A stretch of 24,720 nucleotides of DNA, from IMG/VR virus record IMGVR_UViG_3300035034_002742, positions 1 through 24,720 of that record; one strand, written 5' to 3'. This stretch comes from a virus. Of the stretch, positions 1-9,000 are shown piece after piece; positions within the stretch are counted from its first letter, which is position 1, and every line of letters starts with the position of its first letter. A program made the position numbers and the translations under genes. The notes under the pieces are model-generated. The model had not been told where the DNA came from. It saw only the letters and a program-made list of their open reading frames with translations, and searched no databases.

Positions 1-3000
1 AATCACCGTTAGCGTCAAACTTTTCTAAATCTTCTTCACTCAAAAGACCTAACATATGTGTTGTTTGAATCCAATTTTCAGATTTTACCATAGGCATTAA
101 AGCTATATCTGTAAAAATTGCATCTAAACCACCTTTCTTTTCCATGTTTACCTCGTCGTAAACATTAATTTCCATAAAGTTTAAATTCTTCATTATACGC
201 TGGTTTCTTTTAAACCTTTGCGTTACACCTTCAATTCCACCTTCAAGACCTTTATCTAAACCCCAATATCTAGCTTCACCCTGAATCCATTTTTTACCAC
301 CTAAATCTTTTATGTTGTGGTACTTTCCGGCTAAGATGTTTCCAATTACATAAAGCCCACCAGTGTTTACATTTGCTTGATAACCTAAAGCATAAAATAA
401 ATTTGCTCTTGTCAATCCACGAACAACACGATCACCTGTCTTTCCTAATACAGAAGTTTGCCTTCTACCTCTTAGAAAATAATCCTTCCATTGCTTTTGA
501 ACATGAGTATTCATATTATTATAACCATGCTGATGATTCCAAGCTAATACACCATCGATTATTCCCTGCATACTTTTCATTCCTTGAACATTATTGTTCC
601 CTTCAACAAATAGCATACTATGAGTGTAATCTACTAAGGCTTTATTTAAATCCATACTAGGTAAAGATTTAGCTTTGATAGACCTGTTTTGAGCAAATCT
701 ATTAATTGCACCAAAACCTAATGCTGTTTCAACTGCAACTTCGCTATATATAATCTTGCTACCGCTTTCATTTAAACCTTGCTTTAGTAGTTTGTTCGCT
801 TTTCTTTTAAGCGCGTTAAACTCTCTTATTTTAGCTAAGTTGTTTTTGTTCCCTTGAGCTTCTATTAAATAGTAGTTTTTTATATGCTTAAATGTAATTA
901 ACTGCTTACCATTACCTTTTCCATTGTCAAAAAACAATTTCACATCATCTAAGTTTTCTTCACTTCGTGAGTTAACCATTAAGCCTAATAAACCTCTGCT
1001 AGATAACATTTCCATGTTTGTCATAGCTGTATGAGGTATATAGTCTTGTTCGGTTTTACCTAATTTCTTAGGCTTAAGTTCTGTAGTAACATTTTTAAAC
1101 ATGTCATAGAACTCTTTTTCAGCTTTACTCACAAATCCTTTTTTAAAATCTTCATTAATTTCCTCTACTGGTCTTAATTTAAAGTCTGTTTGAGGAACAC
1201 CATTTTCATCAATATATTCTTTCCTATTAACTAAATTCCCATAAAGACGTTTGTATATGTCTTCTCTGTTTTTAAATAAAGCATCTTTAATTCTTAATGC
1301 AAAATTTTTAATTCCAGCTATAGATAAATCAGCTTTACCACCATAACCAAGCTTTTCTTCATAAAGTGCATTCGTTACTTTTTCAATTCTCTGATTATAT
1401 TTCTTTTTTTCATTAATAAATTCCTTGTAATTTTTTTCCATCATTCTAATCATACCTTGTGTGGCCGGATGATTTTTAGGAACTGTAGAACCAGTAGTCA
1501 AATAACTATCCATTAAAGAAATATCCTTTCCATCTTCCATAATATCCTTATGAAGCTTTGACTGATCTGCAGCTATGATTTGTGAAATCTGTTTTACAAT
1601 AGGCGTAACTAAAATAGAATAAGCATAGATATCCTCTTTACCATATTTTTTGTAATCTTCTAAAAGCGTGTACAAATCTTTTTCTTCAATATTAGGTAGA
1701 TATTTTTTAGCTAATTCATTAGCTTTTTTTTTCTGCTCTTCATATTCTTTCCACATTCTTATAGCCCGAGATTCACTAAAATTTTTAGGCAGTTGCTTTG
1801 CTCTAGTATATTCATCAAAATTTAAAGGCTTAGTGCTAACAAATTGTTCTTCGTAATAATTTTCATTAGCTCTATAATCCATTCCAGTAGGAATATCTGA
1901 ACCTTGTTCAAAAGCACCATTAGCTAAAGCTTCTTCATAAACTATTGAAGCTTCAACAATAGGATCAAAAGCAGCAGTGTCTTGTTTACCTTCTGGTGGC
2001 ATATATGGATCTGTTACCGAATTATCTTTAATTGTAATAGCACCTATAGAATGATCTTTTCCTAAAATACTATCGTCAACTAAAGTTAAATTCTGTTGAG
2101 CAATATTTATAGCTGATTCCGTTTTTTGCTTAAACGAATTGTTGTCTATAATCTCAGCAGCTTGATCTTTAGTGAATTTAGGAAATTGATAAAGTTTACT
2201 TACATTACTGTTCTTATGTCTTGCTAATACGTATAATGGCTGACCTCTTTGTATTTGATTAATAACAGCAGGATTTTTCATTATTTCGATTAAAACAGCG
2301 TTCTTGTCTTTTAAATTAACACTCTTATCAAAATATGTTTTGATATAAGGGTTACTTCTTTTTTTAGACATTTTAAGAACAATATGTCTTTCTAACAAAC
2401 TTTTAACATGAGGGCTTAATTCATTGTTCTTAGAACTAGAATCTTTCCGGCTTTCATAGTTGATTATACCTTGAGTGTATCTACCAAAAAATGGATACAT
2501 TGATTGACGACTATTCCAGCCATGTTTAGCTAAATCATATATCATTAAGTCTTTTCTTAAGTCTGGTGGTAATTGCTCAAACTCTCTTTGAACAGCTAAC
2601 CTTTCTTCAGGCGTAAAACTGTCATCTAAAAACTTAGTGTCTGCAGAAATATATTTATTATTACCAATAGTGCTATACTTTAAAGCTCTTGAAAATAATA
2701 TACTATTCTCTTTATCAGTAAAGCCTTTTCTAACATCATTAGGATCTTCTTTTATGTTTGATTTTAATTTTTTGAAAAAACTTTCAAGCTTATTATAAAT
2801 ACTTGTGTTGCTATCTGGATCTACTAGATTCTGAACATAATTATCTCCTAAATTATTAAGGCCTAAAAGTCTTGATGTTACAAACCTTTCTAAATCTAGA
2901 GAAATATCTTCAACAGTATCTATAGAAATATTCTCTCCTATCTTACCAACAATATTATCTAAAAGCTCTTTAGTAGATTTTCTATATACAGGGTTAATTA

Positions 3001-6000
3001 TTTTGCTATGTTTCAAAATAACCTCAGCGGTATTCAAGTAATTCAATAAATCAGGATTTTGTTTAAAATCTTCAGTTATTTCTAACGTTTTATCTCTTCT
3101 TTCATTATTCACAACAGAAATATAATCCGCAATTTGTTTTTCTAATACCAGAGGGTTAATGTGAACATTATTATGTCCACTCATAACCTTAGATATTTTC
3201 TGAATATCACTATTCATTTCAGCTAAATACATAAACATTGATAAGATAGCTTTTTTAGAATTTGTAGAATTTACGTTTTCTTCAATTTCGATTGTATCAG
3301 GAAAACGTTTAATATCTCCTAAGTTTAATTCTTTAGCAATATCCTTATTAATAGTAGAACGTTTACGGTAAGAATGAAAAGTACTATTGTTTGTTCTATT
3401 GTGTTTAGTCCAACTTTTAGCTACAGGTGAATTCATTATTTTACCAACTTGTTCTAACGAAAAACCTAAGTTTATTAATATAACAGCTTGTGGTATAGTA
3501 TGCTCATTGATACCAAGTTTATCAGCTAATTGTTGCTTACTATTATCAAGTATGATGTTGGCCAAAATAGCCGATTGTTGGTTTCTTGATTCATTTCCTT
3601 GCATGCCTAGTTCATCTTCAAACTCTTGTTGAAGCTGACCATCAATAGTTATACCTTTACTTGTTTTGATGTTATAAGCAGCTAATAAATTTGTTATTTT
3701 ATGAATATTAAATACAGGGCCAACACTTCTTTTAGCAACCATGGTATTATTATAGTCTTCCATTCTTTGCATAGGACTATAAAACATGTTTTTTGAATTG
3801 TTTTTACTTTGATCAAAAACCTTATTAGCTACTTTTGTAGCATTTTCTTCCCAATCCATAGGCGCATGAGTTTGCTTATGCATATTCTCACTCAACCAAT
3901 ATTCACTCAACAAATCAAAAGCTTCATTCCATGAAGTCATTTCTTTTCCACCTTTAGTTTGAATAAACAAAGCATCACCATCATTATCAGAACCGGTATT
4001 GTAATTAAACTCTTCCGGAACTTGCACTTGATTACCTTCTGTAGTTTCAAATCCTACAACTTCAAAAAATCCTGTAGATGCTGGACCGTGACCAGGTACT
4101 CTAGACATCATTACAGTATCACCTTTAATATGATAACCTGTAATGTTTCCATTAGTGTCTGTGTCGGTTCCTACGAAACGTTTAGCAGCTACTGATGGTA
4201 TTACACCATGACGCTTAGAAGCTTGCGCTACAACGTCTTTTAATAAGCTTTCTAAAGTTTGTCCTTTCGGAGCATAATAATCTTCATCTAATTTTGAATC
4301 GTAAAGTAAATCTCCAGCCTTATAAGGTTTAAAATATTTTCTTGAATAAATTTTACGTTTCTTTTTACCACCTCTAGAATTTGATTTATAATTTGGATCG
4401 TTATAATCTGGATTAAGATGTAATGGTAATATAGCTTCCATTGGACTATAACTACCATCTTCATTTTGAACAGAATCTTTAAGCCTAACATTAGTTTGGG
4501 CACCATCAATATCTGTTCTAAGATTAGGTTTTTGTTGCGAATAACTACCATTAGTTTTAAGCTTATTACCAGCTCTAATAATAGCTTGAGCAAAAGTGTT
4601 TCCAGCTATTTTTGTTAAATAAGGATTTGTAATACTTCCTTTTGCATTAAAAACCATGCGTTGAGCTTGGTCCATATCTTCTTGAGAAAAATGTTTTCCA
4701 ATAAAGTTCTCATAATCTTCCATTTTAGGATTTAACTCTGAAAGTTCTTTAAGCTTATTCTCTAAGTTTTCTGTTTTTTGTTTAGCAATAAGCTTTTGGA
4801 TTTTTAAAACTTTATCAAACTCTCCATTAGCTCTAGCGTTAACCATTGTAGAGTTAACCATTTGAACAGGCGTGTTAGCTTCATAAGTTATTTTATCCAT
4901 GTTTTGTTGTGGACCAAAATTCTCTGACGATAAACCTTGAAAGTTTCCTTTCTTATCATAGTACATACTATCATAATACTCATTAGCTTTATCTATGTTT
5001 TGAGATAATGCTTCAAGTGTAAGCATTTGTCCTTTTTCACTATAGCTAAGGCCGCTATCATTTTTATCTATTAATTTATCAGGAAAAAATGAAGACTTAT
5101 CAGCACTTTCAAACGTTGCTATTAAAACATGGTTTTCAGTACCATCATTTAAAAATTGAGAAGGTTTAGCACCATTGTTTCTGTCAGCAAAGTTTTTAAG
5201 ATACTTATCTTTACGAGAACGCATAATATTATATAAAGGATCACCTTTCCTAACAATAGTAGTAAAGCCTTTGATATAAGCTAATTTGTTTTTAAACATT
5301 TTATTTGGATGATCTTTTTCTACATGACTATTAAGAAACTTAAATCCATTGTTTAAATCCATAACACCTCTTCCCATTATTCGATACTTCTCAGCATCTT
5401 CTTCAAGAATATACATACCACCATCAGTATTAGTAATTCTAGTTCCATCTATAATTTCATCAGCAATAGGTAACATTTCCACTTTAAGATTAGGATTGCC
5501 AGCAGAAAACACAGGAGAACTACTTGCTTTCATTCTCTTAACAGCTGCATCACCTTTTACAGAAGGAATAAACACCTCATGTATATTGTGTCCATTCACA
5601 ATAGCGTTTAAGGCATATTCTTTAACCATTGCTTTACCAGAGTCACTAAGGTTTTTTGTAAAAACTTTTTTATTGTTTTTATCTTTTAGTGTTTTAAACA
5701 ACCATTTTGATTTGTCTAAACTATTAAAGACATCTGCATTTTCTTCTACAAATTTTACGGTTTTATCCATTTCCTCTTTAAGCATATTAAGAAACTCTTG
5801 ACGACTTACATCGCGCATTTGGTTAGTCTTTTTATCCTTAACTTGATTAGCGATTTTTTTATGAATATTATAAATGCTTGTAACAACATTACCATCGTTA
5901 TTTTTGACATTAAGAAAATTTCCTTTTTCATCAAAAACATCACTGTATGAAATTCTCTTCATACTCATATAAAAGTTTCGAGGAGAATCAGACATAGCAC

Positions 6001-9000
6001 CCATACTACCCATGTATTGAGATAGCGCTCGACCCATTCCTGTAGTTCTGGTCTTATTTTGTAATTTACCAGTCGTTTCATTTTTTACCTGATACTTTTC
6101 AGTTTCAAATGTTCTTGAAGAGTTTAAGTAAATTAAAAACTGCTGAATACCTTGCTCTAAATTTGTTGAGTTTTTATAAGTAGTACCATTATCATTTTGC
6201 AAATCTTCAATACCATAATATTGCATAATTTGTGGTGGATATCCTTTTTGAAATCTATCATAAATGTTTTTTAAGAATTGATTAGGTACATAGTTTTTAC
6301 CTTTATCACTTCTTCGGCCATCACTAAAATCATAATTTAAATGAGAATAACGTCTTAGAAATTGTTTTTCAGTTGGTAGCTTTTTAGTGTTTTTATAATT
6401 GTTTCCTAAAAACTCTGTCATACCATCAATTTCTTTAGTCATAAAATTGTTGACTATTCTTGCTGGTTCATAATCACCTGCTGCATTTTTAACTGACGCG
6501 TAAGGTGTGTACTTTCTATTAGTATCAATAAAAGCTTCAACCATAGGTCTAAGATTAGCAAAAAAGACAGGTTGCTTTCCTTGGTTAGTTTTAAACCTTA
6601 AACGTGCGGCTTTTAAAAGCTTTGTTTTTTCAGCTTGTGTTTTAGCATTAATGTATTCTAAACTATTTGCTTTATAACTATTTAGTTGTCCAACAATATC
6701 CATTTTAGTATTAAAAAGTTTATTGCTTTTAACGTATGCAGTAATAAAAGTTTCAATAGGAATATTTAATCCTTTATAAGTGATAATACCGCTTTCCCAA
6801 ACTTTATCTCCTCTAAACTTTGAATTAGTTAGAAAGTCCATGACTTCTATGTAATCACTTTTAGTAGCTTTGTCAGTGTAAATATTTAATATTGCTGTTC
6901 TAAAATCTTCACGTTGTTGTTTAAAAGTGTCATTAACATTATTAAAAGTAAGTGCTTCTCTAGCTTTTTTTAAAATATCTTCTGTATAACCCATTTCTCT
7001 TTGAGAAAATGCAGCTTCATAATTATATTTATCTTGATTTAAAGTGTTTTTAAAACCATTAATATGCTTTGCATTGCTCATAACATAATACATGCTATTA
7101 AGTAATGCTGCTTTTTCTTTTGGCAACACTTTATCCAAATAAGTATTAAACTCTTTTACTTCTTGTAAACTTGAGTTTTGTATTTGATCAATAAAAGTTT
7201 TATTTGAATCAGATTCTCTAGCTAAGTCATAGATTGCTGATTCAAAACTATCTCTATCAAATAACTGGTCAAGTTTTTTATTGACAACTTTATCTTTGTT
7301 TTTCTCTAGTAATTGCTTTCTAAGTTTGCGATTATATATAGCACCAAAACGTCGCATCATTCGACTAGCTTTTCTTATAGCTGTATCAAAGCTTTTATCA
7401 AAAAACTGTTCTCCGTAAGTTTCAGCAGACTCTTCAAGCTCATCTAATATTTCATTCATTTCTACATCTGTAGTCTCTGGTTGATTAATGAACTCTTGAG
7501 ATTTTTGAATGTCTTTAGCAATTTGATCTTTGCGTTTAGATGTTGCTTCGTTAATTTCGTCAACACGCATATCAACACCATAAGAATTAATCTTAATTCC
7601 TTTAGTAGCATTTTTAAAAGCGTTAATAAAAAAAGACTTGTTATCGGTAGTAGATTTTTTAGCTTCTATATCTGTGCCTTGAAGCATAGTTAAAAATGCT
7701 AAATCATTTTCTACCTCTTTACCTTTCTTACGTAACATGCCCCACCACATCTTCACGTCCTTCTGACGCTTCATTTCTCTTGGCTCAAAGGTTTTATCCA
7801 TTGATTCAGCTAAAGGTCCTTCTAACCTCTTTACAAAGGCTTCTTCTAAAATGTGTTTTTGCTCTGCAATAGGTTCAACTTTAAAAGTTCCATTTTTAAT
7901 AAGCTCTTCAAAAACCTGGTTAGATTGCTCTTGAGTATAGCCCTCTTTAGAAAGCATATTTGTAAAACTTTTTTTAGGCTTAGTAAGACCAGTATTTGTG
8001 TCTTGATATATTACCATATCAGGATATAAACCTGTTATCTCACTAATTAGATCTTTGTCTTTTTTAATTTCATTAAGCATTTCTTGAGTCTCAGGTTCAT
8101 CATGACCTAACTGAAAATAGATATGACTCATTTCATGCCAAAAAACACGATCTTGTTCCCAAACTTTTTCATCTATATAAATAGTTCCGGCTAAAGTATG
8201 TCCTACACCTCTTGAACCTACAGCTTCAAATAAGTTTTTAACTGAATAAGCTCTAGGAGTAATTTTAAATGTTCCATCTTCATTTCTTTCACCAGAAGGA
8301 AACATTTTTTTTAGTCGATGATTGACGGTAGCCATTTCCTCAACCTCGCTAGGTACATATATGTTTCTTGCAGTAAAGCTATTTAAAAAATCATCTACCT
8401 CATCTTGAGTAACACGTTCAGTTTTTACATTACTAATAAACTGCATACGCGCTACGGTCTGATTCTTTTGTGCAAGTAGCATTGCGTTTAATTCAGAAAT
8501 ACCAGATAAAGGATCATCTTTTTTAACTCGTTTATCACTGCCTTCTGTAGTTCCACCAATAATACGTTGAGTTTCTTCAAGATCTTCTTTGCTAACTGCT
8601 TGAGCTTGTTGAGCAAGAATTTCTTTCATTCTTTGAGCTTTAACCTCATCAATGTTTTGGCCTTTCTCAATAGGACTAGAGTAATAACTCTTTTCAGCAT
8701 CATTCATTTGATCAAATGAAATCTCATCTTCTATACCATCTTTTTGAAAATCTTTTTTAGTCTTTTCATTTCTAACAACACTTTCCGGTTCAGCGTTAGT
8801 TTTGTTGTTTTTATCGATTTTTAATTTTGCAGACAAGTTTACTATTCTTCCACGAATACGACTCTTGTTTTGATTTCTTATAGCAGTTTCTCTATTACTT
8901 AATTCTTTTTCATCAAACACTTTTTGAGCAATAGAATTAAGCCTATCGTTAGTTACTGTTTCATCTTCATCAAAAGACTTCCATTCATCATCTGAAATAT

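Noticed and set aside
373-660. 95-codon plus-strand open frame
   Set aside because: Antisense to the giant gene; no ribosome-binding context and no recognisable protein.
4288-4593. 101-codon minus-strand frame
   Set aside because: It is a shifted frame inside the giant gene; the main frame is intact across it.
5349-5801. 150-codon plus-strand open frame
   Set aside because: It lies wholly antisense to the continuous giant coding frame, within its RNAP barrel region, and its Ser/Leu/Phe-rich product has no domain or sensible start context.
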